DNA of 39,641 bases, taken from assembly GCF_002834145.1 (NCBI RefSeq), contig NZ_PHNT01000021.1, positions 1-39,641 of the forward strand, in the 5' to 3' direction. This document shows positions 10,446 to 18,709 of this stretch, piece by piece (position 1 is the stretch's first letter; every line of letters starts with the position of its first letter). The notes under the pieces were generated by a model. The model worked only from the letters and a program-made list of their open reading frames with translations, was not told where the DNA came from and did no database searches. A program made the position numbers and the translations under genes. The stretch is from Roseovarius salinarum. GTDB taxonomy: Bacteria > Pseudomonadota > Alphaproteobacteria > Rhodobacterales > Rhodobacteraceae.

Positions 10446-13241
10446 ATGAGACAAGCGAGCCTTTTCAAGATCACGCTGATCCTTTTGGCGGCGAGCGCCG
10501 TCATCGGCGCACAGGCCCGCCCGGCGCACGCCGGCTGGCTCGCGCTTTACGAAAGCGCGGTGGAGCGCGCGCAAACGGTCGCCGTCGCGCAGGTTCTGCC
10601 GCGGCCCGAGGGTGGCGCGGTGGCGTTCGGCAGCGTCGAAGGCGGGGCCGATGGGCCGGCGTCGGACCCGACGCCGCGCGCCGATCTCGCGTTCGTGCGC
10701 TGGACGCTCGACAAGCGGGGCGGCGTGCAGACGCAGCACGCCTATCACGCGCAGGATCCCGGTGCCCTGCGCGAGGCGCGCGCCACGCCCGACGGCGGAC
10801 AGATCCTTGTCGGCGATTTCTTCACGCCCGCCGCCGGCGCGGGCGGCGGCCCGTCCGTCGTGGCCCCCGACGCGGTAAGCGGGTCCTGGATCGTCAAGCT
10901 GGACGCAACGGGCGAGGTCACCTGGGGCCGGCGTTTCGACGACACCCGCCCCGACGGCACGCGCGCGGGGCGGCACTATCGCCTGTCGTCGATTGCGCGG
11001 ACGCGCGATGGCGGTGTGATCGCCGTGGGCGAGACACATGCCCGCGCGACCGACGCCCGCCCCGGGGACGTGCCCGACATGGACATGTGGCTCGTTCGCC
11101 TCGACGCCGCGGGCGACCTTCTGTGGCAGCGCCGTATCGGCGGTGACCAGATCGACGCGGGCATGACGATCCGCCGGGTTCCGGCGGGTGGCTTCATCGC
11201 CGCCGGCCTCACCTCGGGACGCGGGGCCTTCGCCACCGGTGGCGCGCTCTGGCTGGTGCGGCTCGACAATGCCGGGCGCATCCTGTGGCAGAAATCCTAT
11301 GGCGGGCCGGCGGGGCCGGCGGCACACGGGGTCGACGCGGGTTGGCGTATCGCACCCGTTGACGATGGCGGCTACGTGGTCGCGGGATCCACGCGGTCCT
11401 TCGGACAGGGCGGCGGCGCGCGCGGTGATGTCTGGGTGATGCGGCTCGGGCCGCGCGGTGATGTCCGTTGGCAGAACGCCTACGGGGGCGAGCGGCTGGA
11501 CACCGCACCGTCGCTTGCGGTGCGCGAGGACGGGATCCTCGTGGCGGCGCAGACCTCGTCGTTCATGTCGCCGCAGCCGCCACGCCCGGATGCGAAGTGG
11601 GACTGGGATACGTGGTTCCTGCAACTCGACCGCGACGGCATGATCGGCCGGCAGACCCGGCTTGGCCGTGCCCGTCCCGGTACCGACGGGCCAAGCGACC
11701 TATCGGCCGTGCCGGGCGGCTATCTGGCGGCGGGGCTGAGTGCCCCTGGCGTCGCAACCGAGGGTGCGGCGCCGCAGGTGGCTTCGGGCTGGCTGGCGCG
11801 GCTCGATGCTGACGGCAGCATCGGACCGGTCCCCGGGGGCTCGCCCTTCCATCTTGTGGGAACGGATGCGCAACGGCGCGCGACATCGGCCACCCCGCGC
11901 AGGACCGAACTGGGCGCCGGCCCGGCCGCCGCGCGCATGACGCCGTGGCAGCCCGACCGGCCCGAAAGCCGGATCACCGTGATCCGGCGTTACGCCGTGG
12001 CGCCCGAGGCCGCGGCCGCGAACCGGACCGATGGCGCGGGACCACCGCGTGACGGCTGCGTGCCCCCGGGGCCGGTGACCGAGTCCTACGTCGCCCGCAT
12101 CGGCCGGCAGGACCTTTACAACAGCGAGGGTGCGCGGCTGAAAGAGCCCTGGCAGGTGCTTCGTCAGGACCGCGCGAACTATCACCGATTCGGCCTGCGC
12201 GATCCGCGCGACGAGGGCGACAGGTATTTCGACACGGCAGCGTCCCGCGAGCGCATTGAACGCATGTACGAGGCCGGCGGCGTGACCGGCGGGATCAGCG
12301 CCGAGGTCGCGCAGGCCCTGGTCCAGGGCGGGGCCACCGTCGAGGTGGATATCCACGACTGCGGGCAATTCCTCGACATCAGGCTGCTATCGAAGGACGA
12401 TGCGGACGGGGAACGGCCGAGGGGCGCGGTGGCGTTTTCCTGCAAGCAGCACGCCTGCCTGCACGGCCGGATGACCGGCGCGGTCACCGCCCCGCCCAGC
12501 GACAAGTGCTGGGGATGGCACCCGTCGCACAGCTACAACCTGCTCACGCGGTTCGACGTCCCGCTCACCGCCGCGCGGGTCGAGGCGCGGGTCACAGGTG
12601 GCCCCTCGGAACTTGACGCGATGCGTGACGGCTTCCGACTGGAGGCGCTGCCGGCCAGCCAGCTCAGCCGCGGCGCGCGGCGGACGCTGCGACGGGGGCC
12701 GGGGTGCGCGGTGCTCGACCGGGCGCGCGGCTGGCGGACGCTGCGCAGCTTCGCCGCGCCCGTCACCAGCGGCGACCGGATCACGATCCGCTGGCAGGGG
12801 GACCTGCCACGGGCGGTGGCCCTGCGCCTGCGCGCGCCGGGCGGGCTCTACGTCGACGATTCCGCCCTGACCGTGACGGCGGCCGCACCCGACGGCGAAG
12901 GGGCGGAGGAAAGAACGCTGACCGAGGCCGACGACGGCCGCACGGTGCGGGTGGCGGCGGGCGACACGCTCCGCCTGCGGCTGCCGGCCAGCCCGAGCAC
13001 GGGGCATTCCTGGGCGGTCACGAGGATCAACCCGGAGGTTCTTCGGCTGGACGACCGCAGCTACCGGCAGGACCCCGACTGCGACGGCAAGCTGGGGTGC
13101 GGGGGGCACACGACCTTCACCTTCACCGCCGTGGGCGCGGGACGGACCGGCCTCGGCCTGGCCTATGCCCGGCAATGGCGCGATGCACCCGAGCCACGGC
13201 GCCGTTTCGACGTCACCGTCGTCGTGGCGGACGGAACCTGA
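10446..13241 (+). CDS. Secreted propeller-like repeat protein with C-terminal chagasin-type (I42) inhibitor domain
   Basis: A 931-residue exported protein. The signal peptide ends ARPAHA, with likely cleavage after residue 29. Residues about 60-400 hold repeats of the pattern WLVRLDxxGxxxWQxxxGG...DGGxxxAGxT, spaced about 60-65 residues, as in beta-propeller or delta-60-repeat proteins. The middle (about 535-820) is not recognised and contains several Cys (CVPPGP, HDCGQ, CKQHAC). The last 100 residues match the chagasin family of cysteine-protease inhibitors: SPSTGHSW at 849-856 (NPTTGY-W loop), LGCGG at 883-887 (GxGG loop) and ARQW at 908-911 (RPW loop). The ATG at 10446 has AGGAG upstream. 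A longer frame upstream would destroy the signal peptide. The fusion is unusual. The protease target is unknown. Confidence 0.8.
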   Translation: MRQASLFKITLILLAASAVIGAQARPAHAGWLALYESAVERAQTVAVAQVLPRPEGGAVAFGSVEGGADGPASDPTPRADLAFVRWTLDKRGGVQTQHAYHAQDPGALREARATPDGGQILVGDFFTPAAGAGGGPSVVAPDAVSGSWIVKLDATGEVTWGRRFDDTRPDGTRAGRHYRLSSIARTRDGGVIAVGETHARATDARPGDVPDMDMWLVRLDAAGDLLWQRRIGGDQIDAGMTIRRVPAGGFIAAGLTSGRGAFATGGALWLVRLDNAGRILWQKSYGGPAGPAAHGVDAGWRIAPVDDGGYVVAGSTRSFGQGGGARGDVWVMRLGPRGDVRWQNAYGGERLDTAPSLAVREDGILVAAQTSSFMSPQPPRPDAKWDWDTWFLQLDRDGMIGRQTRLGRARPGTDGPSDLSAVPGGYLAAGLSAPGVATEGAAPQVASGWLARLDADGSIGPVPGGSPFHLVGTDAQRRATSATPRRTELGAGPAAARMTPWQPDRPESRITVIRRYAVAPEAAAANRTDGAGPPRDGCVPPGPVTESYVARIGRQDLYNSEGARLKEPWQVLRQDRANYHRFGLRDPRDEGDRYFDTAASRERIERMYEAGGVTGGISAEVAQALVQGGATVEVDIHDCGQFLDIRLLSKDDADGERPRGAVAFSCKQHACLHGRMTGAVTAPPSDKCWGWHPSHSYNLLTRFDVPLTAARVEARVTGGPSELDAMRDGFRLEALPASQLSRGARRTLRRGPGCAVLDRARGWRTLRSFAAPVTSGDRITIRWQGDLPRAVALRLRAPGGLYVDDSALTVTAAAPDGEGAEERTLTEADDGRTVRVAAGDTLRLRLPASPSTGHSWAVTRINPEVLRLDDRSYRQDPDCDGKLGCGGHTTFTFTAVGAGRTGLGLAYARQWRDAPEPRRRFDVTVVVADGT

Positions 13242-13389
13242 GGCCCGCGCGGCTGCGCGGGCGGCCAACGGCGCATGGCGCGATGCCCGGGTTGCCGTAG
13301 GTGGCGGCATGCCGCCGCTGCGTTGCGGCAAACGGCGTTGGCCGCCGGATCGCGGCTGTTGGGTTGCGTCGGCCCGCGATGCCATTGGG

Positions 13390-13704
13390 TCCAGCGCCCG
13401 CGACCTGCACAGCGCGCGGAGCGGGCGGAGGTTCGCGGATGTCCGGCGGCACGGCAATATCCTGTTCCTGCAGGTGCAGGGCGGCCCGTGGGTGACCCTG
13501 CATTCCGTCATCACCGGCGTGCCCCGGTCTTGCGGCGCGGGCGCGGGGGTGCAAGATCACGCCCGGCCGGCCCTTGCCCTCGCAGGCGGTGGCCGCCTTT
13601 GCTTCGATGGTGGCCGCAAGCCGCGCCGGAGCGAGCCGGCCCGCGACACGGACCGTTCCCTGTCGGACATCGCGGCCGGGCCGGACGCCCTCGTGCTCGA
13701 CCGC
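13390..13704 (+). pseudogene. Eroded Fpg/Nei-family DNA glycosylase remnant
   Basis: One continuous frame preserves the middle of an Fpg-type glycosylase. The stretch ARDLHSARSGRRFADVRRHGN is followed by ILFLQVQGGPWVTLHSVITG. Intact members read ...L.GRRF...RRHGKYLFL...GGWLVLHFGMTG. Next come LALAGGGRLCFDGGRKP and, after a short gap, IAAGPDALVLD, matching the FxDGxxLxxxxxRKxG...LGPDAL region. The N-terminal catalytic MPELPxVE is absent, the Lys of RHGK is changed, and the frame then degrades. A possible zinc-finger relic (EECRRC) lies at about 13790 in another frame. It is non-functional and sits in the roughly 610-bp gap between the secreted protein and znuB. No ribosome site was found. The identification rests on motif memory, not on a search. 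Confidence 0.6.
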
Positions 13705-13851
13705 GATGCCGCAGGGCGTCGCGCGCCGGGGCAGGGCACGTCACGCTCGGCGCCCTGGGAAAAGCGGGGCATGACGACGAAAGCCGCGTCCAGGTCACCG
13801 AGGAATGCCGGCGCTGCCCCATCATCGGGCGCGACCGTCCCGGTGCCGCTG

Positions 13852-14646
13852 TCAGTTGACCCCGCGGAGCCGGGTAAGCAGCGTCGAGGCGGCGAAAAGT
13901 ATCGCGATGACGCAAACGATGGTGGGGCCGGTGGGGGTGTCGAGGTGGTAAGAGGCCTGCAGACCCGTCCAGGCGCCGGCCACGGCGATCCCGGCGGCGA
14001 CCAGCGCCATCGCCTCGGGCGTGCGGGCGAAGGGGCGTGCGGTGGCCGCGGGGATGATCAGCATGGCCGTGATCAGCAGCACGCCCACGACCTTGATCGC
14101 CACGGCGACCACCACCGCCAAAGCAAGCGTCAGCACCATCGCCTCGCGCCTCGGGTCGATCCCGGCGGCGCGCGCCAGGTCGGGGTTCAGCGTGGCCGTC
14201 AGCAGCGCCGACCAGCGCCAGGCCACCAGCGCCACGACCAGCGCCGCGCCGCCCCAGATCACCGCCAGGTCGCCGCGCGAGACGGCCAGGATGTCGCCGA
14301 AGAGATAGGCCATCAGGTCCAGCTGGATTCCCGACAGGAAGGACACCGCCACCAGCCCGAAGGCAAGCGCGGAATGCGCCATGACGCCCAGCAGCGTGTC
14401 CATCGCATAGCCGCGGCCCGAAAGCAGGGTGACCGCCGCTGCCATGACCAGCGCGATCACCATAGCCCCGGCGAAGATCGGCAGCTCGACCGCCAGCGAC
14501 AGCGCAACCCCGAGGATCGCGGCGTGCGCGGTGGCATCGCCGAAATAGGCCATGCGCCGCCAGACAACGAAACAGCCCAGCGGCGCGGCGGCCAACGCGG
14601 TGCCCATGCCGCCCAGCGTGGCACGCGTCATGAAGTCGTCGAACAT
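13852..14646 (-). CDS. znuB: Zinc ABC transporter permease ZnuB
   Basis: Membrane permease of the high-affinity zinc importer (ABC-3 family), 264 residues with about eight helices. Family segments include GCFVVWRRMAYFGDATAHAA near the N-terminus and LLITAMLIIPAATARPF at about 205-221. The ATG at 14646 overlaps the znuC stop as TGATG, implying coupled translation; a GTG one codon upstream is an alternative. It is the last gene of the zur-znuC-znuB operon and is expected to pair with the divergently transcribed znuA. Confidence 0.93.
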   Translation of the reverse strand: MFDDFMTRATLGGMGTALAAAPLGCFVVWRRMAYFGDATAHAAILGVALSLAVELPIFAGAMVIALVMAAAVTLLSGRGYAMDTLLGVMAHSALAFGLVAVSFLSGIQLDLMAYLFGDILAVSRGDLAVIWGGAALVVALVAWRWSALLTATLNPDLARAAGIDPRREAMVLTLALAVVVAVAIKVVGVLLITAMLIIPAATARPFARTPEAMALVAAGIAVAGAWTGLQASYHLDTPTGPTIVCVIAILFAASTLLTRLRGVN

Positions 14647-15380
14647 CACTCGGCCCCTTCAAGGTGTTCGTGGCTGTGGTCATGGTGGTGCTGGTAGAGC
14701 GCCAGCGCCCCGCGCGTGCCCTCGCCGAACAGCGCGCGGTAATCCGGTGCTGCGGCCACCACTTGCGGCGTGCCCTCGCAGCAGACGTGGCCGTTGAGGC
14801 AGATCACCCGGTCCGAGGCGCTCATCACCACGTGCAGGTCGTGGCTGACCATCAGCACGGCGCAGCCGGTTTCTTCACGAACCTCCTCGATGCGGCGGTA
14901 GAAGGCGGCGGCGCCCGGCTGGTCCAGACCGGCGGTGGCCTCGTCGAGGATCAGCAGGTCGGGACGGCTGAGCAAGGCGCGCGCCAGCAGAACGCGCTGG
15001 AACTGGCCGCCTGAAAGCGCGGCCATCTGCCGGCCCTCCAGCCCGGACACGCCCGCGCGCTGCAGCGCGTCGCGCGCCTCGGCGTGTGTCACCCGGCGGG
15101 GCAGCGACAGGAAACGCGCCACCGTCAGCGGCAGCGTGTGGTCGAGCACCAGCTTCTGCGGGACGTAGCCGATCTGCAGCCCCGGCGCGTGGCGCACCCG
15201 CCCCTTCGCCGCGGTCACCCCGCCCAGGATCGCGCGCAGGAGCGTGGACTTGCCCGACCCGTTCGGCCCGACGACCGTGACGATCTCGCCCGGCGCGATC
15301 GAGAAATCGACGTTCTCCAGCACCGTCACGTCGCCGTAGCTCACACCCAGCCCGGTCGTTTCCACCAGCGGGGCGGTCAT
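14646..15380 (-). CDS. znuC: Zinc ABC transporter ATP-binding protein ZnuC
   Basis: Cytoplasmic ATPase of the zinc importer, 244 residues. The Walker A motif is GPNGSGKST at 38-46. The signature LSGGQ is at 122-126, Walker B LLILDEA at 142-148, and the switch His lies in MVSHDLHVVM. The tail is His-rich (YQHHHDHSHEH, just before the end), a common zinc-system feature. The ATG at 15380 overlaps the zur stop (ATGA) and was preferred over an upstream in-frame ATG inside zur. Length and motifs fit ZnuC rather than manganese or heme importers, and the context with zur and the His-rich ZnuA supports zinc. Confidence 0.93.
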   Translation of the reverse strand: MTAPLVETTGLGVSYGDVTVLENVDFSIAPGEIVTVVGPNGSGKSTLLRAILGGVTAAKGRVRHAPGLQIGYVPQKLVLDHTLPLTVARFLSLPRRVTHAEARDALQRAGVSGLEGRQMAALSGGQFQRVLLARALLSRPDLLILDEATAGLDQPGAAAFYRRIEEVREETGCAVLMVSHDLHVVMSASDRVICLNGHVCCEGTPQVVAAAPDYRALFGEGTRGALALYQHHHDHSHEHLEGAE

Positions 15381-15859
15381 GCCGTCGGTGCCGATGCGCA
15401 GGCGGGGCACAGGCCGATGGCCTCGCGCACGGTGCGCTCGATGGCAAACCCGGCGTCAGCGGCGGCACGCCCCAACTCGCCCCCGGCCGGGTCGACCTCG
15501 GCCTCGACGACGCGGTCGCAGGCCCGGCAGATCAGGAAGGCGGGCGCATGGCGGTGGTCCAGGTGGGTGCAGGCGATGAAGGCGTTCAGCCCTTCGATCC
15601 GGTGGACGAAGCCGTGCGTCGTCAGGAAATCCAGCGCCCGGTAGGCCACCGGCGGCTGCGATCCGAGGCCCTCGTCGCGTAACCTGTCGAGGATGTCGTA
15701 GGCGCCCATCGCGCGGTGCGCCTCCAGCAGGATCTCAAGCACGCGGCGGCGCGCCGGGGTCATCTGCAGGTTCCGGTCCGCGCAGAACCGATCGGCGCTG
15801 GCGAGCGCATCGGAAATGCACTGGCCGTGATCGTGGGTTTGGAATGCCGTGATCGTCAT
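15377..15859 (-). CDS. zur: Fur-family zinc uptake regulator Zur
   Basis: A 160-residue Fur-family repressor. The N-terminal winged helix (about 20-90) contains MTPARRRVLEILLEAHRAMGAYDIL and the recognition helix near PPVAYRALDFL. The dimerisation/metal domain has HLDHRHAPAFLICRAC and a second pair CPAC, so the structural-zinc cysteines are 111, 114, 151 and 154. The short N-terminus and zinc-gene context indicate Zur rather than Fur. It is the first gene of the operon, so it should autoregulate through the dyad at 15890-15906, which lies 31 bases upstream of its start. The ATG at 15859 begins the conserved part; upstream codons lie across the operator. Confidence 0.92.
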   Translation of the reverse strand: MTITAFQTHDHGQCISDALASADRFCADRNLQMTPARRRVLEILLEAHRAMGAYDILDRLRDEGLGSQPPVAYRALDFLTTHGFVHRIEGLNAFIACTHLDHRHAPAFLICRACDRVVEAEVDPAGGELGRAAADAGFAIERTVREAIGLCPACASAPTA

Positions 15860-15889
15860 CGTTCCCGTGGGCCTCCGGTTAGCCTTGCA

Positions 15890-15906
15890 ATGATATACTG
15901 TATCAT
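15890..15906. promoter_or_regulatory. Putative Zur operator
   Basis: A perfect dyad, ATGATA-tactg-TATCAT (17 bp), lies in the 88-bp region between the divergent zur and znuA starts. The AT-rich palindrome and its position fit alphaproteobacterial Zur boxes. One site could control both directions, shutting zinc uptake when zinc is plentiful. Confidence 0.75.
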
Positions 15907-15947
15907 ATACCCCTCTCGGAGCTGTTATGTAATCACGGAAAAAGGAC

Positions 15948-16973
15948 ATGTCCATGCGGTCCATGAACTTCGCTTCCATCGCCGTCGCCGCCGGCCTTCT
16001 CGCGGCACCCGTCGCCGCGGAGCCGCCGAAGGTGGCCACCGATATCGCGCCGGTGCATTCGCTGGCGGCGCGGGTGATGCAGGGCGTCGGGACGCCCGAC
16101 CTGATCGTCCGGCCCGGTGCCTCGCCGCACGGCTACAGCCTGCGCCCTTCCGAGGCCGCGGCGCTGGAGGCGGCCGACGTCGTGTTCTGGGTGGGGGCGC
16201 CGCTGACCCCGTGGCTGGCGCGCACGATCGAGACGCTGGCGGGGGACGCGCGGCACGTCGGCCTGCTGGATCAGCCCGAGACGCGCACGCTGGAGATCCG
16301 CACCGGCGCCACCTTCGCGGCACATGATCACCATGCCCCCGAGGCGGACGCGCACGACGACCACGACCATGCGCACGACGGCCACGACCACGCGCACGAC
16401 GATCACGACCACGCCCATGAGCATGAGGCAGAGCACGACCACGGCGGTGCCCATGACCACGAAGGTGTCGATCCGCACGCCTGGATGGACCCGGCCAACG
16501 GCAAGGCCTGGCTGGAGGTGATCGCGGAGGAACTGGCGCAGCTTGACCCGGAGAACGCGGAAACCTATCGCGCCAACGCCGCCGCCGGCAAGCAGGAGAT
16601 CGAGGCGGTGACCGCCGAGATCGCGACCGCCCTCGCGCCGCTGCGGGAGGTGGAATTCATCGTTTTCCACGATGCCTACCAGTACTTCGAGATCCGCTTC
16701 GACATCCCCGCCGCCGGCGCGATCGCGCTCAGCGACGCCAGCGATCCCAGCCCCGCGCGGGTGGAGGCGATCCGCGACATGGTCGCCGCGCGCGACATCG
16801 CCTGTGCCTTCGCGGAACCGCAGTTCGACCCGGGCATCCTCGATGCCGTCTTCTCGGGCACCGGGACACGAACCGCGGTGATCGACCCGATGGGCACCGA
16901 GATCGCCACCGGCGCGGACTTCTACCCCCGGTTCCTGCGGTCGATTGCGGCCTCGTTCGAGACGTGCCGCTGA
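15948..16973 (+). CDS. znuA: Zinc ABC transporter periplasmic binding protein ZnuA
   Basis: Periplasmic zinc receptor (cluster A-I solute-binding protein), 341 residues. It has a signal peptide (cleavage near PVAA, residue about 24). Zinc ligand His appear in APVHSL and ASPHGY. A long His/Asp-rich loop, about residues 125-170, has many HDHxH repeats. The second-lobe motif is GVDPHAWMDP, followed by FHDAYQYFE. The His-rich loop separates zinc receptors from manganese ones. Start: ATG at 15948, or ATG at 15954, which is better spaced from AAAAAGGA. It is transcribed divergently from zur-znuCB across the Zur operator. Confidence 0.93.
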   Translation: MSMRSMNFASIAVAAGLLAAPVAAEPPKVATDIAPVHSLAARVMQGVGTPDLIVRPGASPHGYSLRPSEAAALEAADVVFWVGAPLTPWLARTIETLAGDARHVGLLDQPETRTLEIRTGATFAAHDHHAPEADAHDDHDHAHDGHDHAHDDHDHAHEHEAEHDHGGAHDHEGVDPHAWMDPANGKAWLEVIAEELAQLDPENAETYRANAAAGKQEIEAVTAEIATALAPLREVEFIVFHDAYQYFEIRFDIPAAGAIALSDASDPSPARVEAIRDMVAARDIACAFAEPQFDPGILDAVFSGTGTRTAVIDPMGTEIATGADFYPRFLRSIAASFETCR

Positions 16974-17409
16974 CAGGGGGGCAGCGCGCGCCGGCCCTTG
17001 CGTGACCTTTTCGGCTCCGGCCTCGCCCGGGGCACCGCCGGACATGCGGCGGATGTTCCGCACAGGCCCAAGCGGGTTGCCTTCTCGGGGCGGGCCATGG
17101 CGGCGCGCCGATGCGATCACCCGACCGGGTGAACACCGAGGGCGGCGGCAGGCCACCGCGGTTCGCCCGCCGATGATGGCCTATCGCCCCGGGACAGGAC
17201 CCGAGCGGTGACCCGCAGCGTGACGGGCACGCCTTCGCGTTGCCCGGGTGCACGGCCCGTCGTGGCGGGTTGTCCCGCTTTCGCGGCGAACCGGCTTGAA
17301 TGCCGGGCTGGCCATTGGCACGTTGCACGGGCTGGCAGTCCGCTCGCGGAATGCCGGACCTCGCGAGGAGCCCAATGTCATTGTTGCCCGCATTTCCGGA
17401 CATCGGCGG
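16974..17409. other. Gap between znuA and the MFS gene, no gene seen
   Basis: About 436 bases of high-GC sequence. Short frames are present, but none shows a known motif or a good start. No terminator with a T-tract was recognised after znuA. The promoter of the downstream MFS gene should lie near its right end. Confidence 0.4.
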
Positions 17410-18579
17410 ATGACCGCCGCCCCCGCCCGCCCGGGGCTGGTGCTGGCTGGGCTGGCACTTGGCCTGACCGTGACGAACGGGTTTGCGCGGTTTGCCTATG
17501 GCCTGATGCTGCCGGCGATGAAATCCGAGATGGGATGGACCTACGCGCAGGCCGGATGGCTGAACACGGCCAACGCGCTTGGGTATATCGCGGGGGCGGT
17601 CCTGACCATGCTGTTGATCCGGCACATCTCGCCCTCGCGCCTGTTTGCCTTCGGGTTGATCACCACCACGCTGGCGCTTCTGGCCACCGGGCTCGATGCA
17701 ACGCTGTGGTGGCAGACGCTGTGGCGCATTCTGGCGGGCGTCTTCGGGGCGATGTCCTTTTCCACCGCGGGCGCGCTGACCGCCGGCCTGTATCGCGACA
17801 ATCCACGGCGGAACGCGCTGGCGATCGCCATCCTCTTCGGATCCGGCGGGGGCCTGGGTATCGTGCTGTCGGGCGCGGCGCTACCCCTGATGCTTGACGT
17901 CCATGGCCCGGGCGCGTGGCCTGCCGGCTGGATCGCGATCGGCATGGTCAGCATGGCCGTCCTGCCGCTGGGGCTTTGGTCGGCCTTCCAAATGCGCGCG
18001 CCGGTGCAATCCTCGGCCTCGTCCAGCCCGTTGCCGCTGGGTCGCATGCTGCCGGAGCTGGCCGGCTACGCCGGGTTCGGGATGGGCTATATCGTCTATC
18101 TCACCTTCCTGTCGGCATGGATGACGGAGCAGGCCGCCGGCGCCGGATTCATCGCCCTGATCTGGGTCATCCTTGGGCTTTGCATCTGTTTTTCCCCGCT
18201 TGTCTGGCGGCCGGTGTTCGCGCGCCACGCGTCCGGCGTGCCGCTGGCGCTGATCCTGATCAGCATCGCCATCGGATCGGCTCTGCCGGTTGTGCTGCCC
18301 AACAACGCCGCGCTGCTGGTCTCGGCGGTGGTGTTCGGCCTGTCGGTTTTCATGGCGCCGGGGGCTGTCACCAATTTCACGCGCCAGAACCTGCCGCCTG
18401 AAGCCTGGGGGCGGGCGATCAGCCTCTTCACGGTGATCTTCGCCATCGCGCAGACGATCGGGCCTTATGGCGCCGGGCTGGTCGGGGACATTTTCGGCAA
18501 CATCGGCGTCAGTCTTGTCGCCGCGGCGGCGCTGTTGCTGACGGGTGCGCTGATTTCCCTGCTGCAAAGGCCGCTTTGA
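17410..18579 (+). CDS. YbfB/YjiJ-type MFS transporter
   Basis: A 12-helix major facilitator of 389 residues. The N-terminus GFARFAYGLMLPAMKSEMGW followed by YAQAGWLNTANALGYIAGA is the hallmark of the YbfB/YjiJ branch. Other helices include FGSGGGLGIVLSGAALPL and a late APGAVTNFTRQNLPPEAWG loop. Substrate unknown. The ATG at 17410 places the first membrane helix about ten residues in; the longer open frame upstream adds non-membrane sequence with no support. It stands alone on the plus strand and is convergent with the mtoX operon, separated by 130 bases with a small palindrome. Confidence 0.85.
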   Translation: MTAAPARPGLVLAGLALGLTVTNGFARFAYGLMLPAMKSEMGWTYAQAGWLNTANALGYIAGAVLTMLLIRHISPSRLFAFGLITTTLALLATGLDATLWWQTLWRILAGVFGAMSFSTAGALTAGLYRDNPRRNALAIAILFGSGGGLGIVLSGAALPLMLDVHGPGAWPAGWIAIGMVSMAVLPLGLWSAFQMRAPVQSSASSSPLPLGRMLPELAGYAGFGMGYIVYLTFLSAWMTEQAAGAGFIALIWVILGLCICFSPLVWRPVFARHASGVPLALILISIAIGSALPVVLPNNAALLVSAVVFGLSVFMAPGAVTNFTRQNLPPEAWGRAISLFTVIFAIAQTIGPYGAGLVGDIFGNIGVSLVAAAALLLTGALISLLQRPL

Positions 18580-18629
18580 GCCGACCCGGCCATCGAGGGG
18601 CGCGCCGAGGCGCCGCGCGCAAGCGGGCT

Positions 18630-18645
18630 CCAAGACGGGTCTTGG
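18630..18645. terminator. Possible bidirectional hairpin between convergent genes
   Basis: A perfect inverted repeat, CCAAGAC-gg-GTCTTGG, lies between the convergent MFS gene and the mtoX operon. There is no T-tract on either side, so a terminator role is only suggested by position. Confidence 0.35.
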
Positions 18646-18709
18646 CCTGCGCCATGCGCGGCGAACGAAGGTTCTGCCGCCCGCCGCGGCCTGCCAACCT
18701 GCGCCCGGG

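Noticed and set aside
13165..14697. Plus-strand frame of about 510 codons across the glycosylase relic and znuB
   Set aside because: Only the part 13390-13704 resembles a protein; the remainder is antisense to znuB.
16330..16470. Repetitive CACGACCAC-type DNA as a possible repeat array
   Set aside because: It encodes the His/Asp-rich loop of ZnuA in frame; no spacer structure as in CRISPR.
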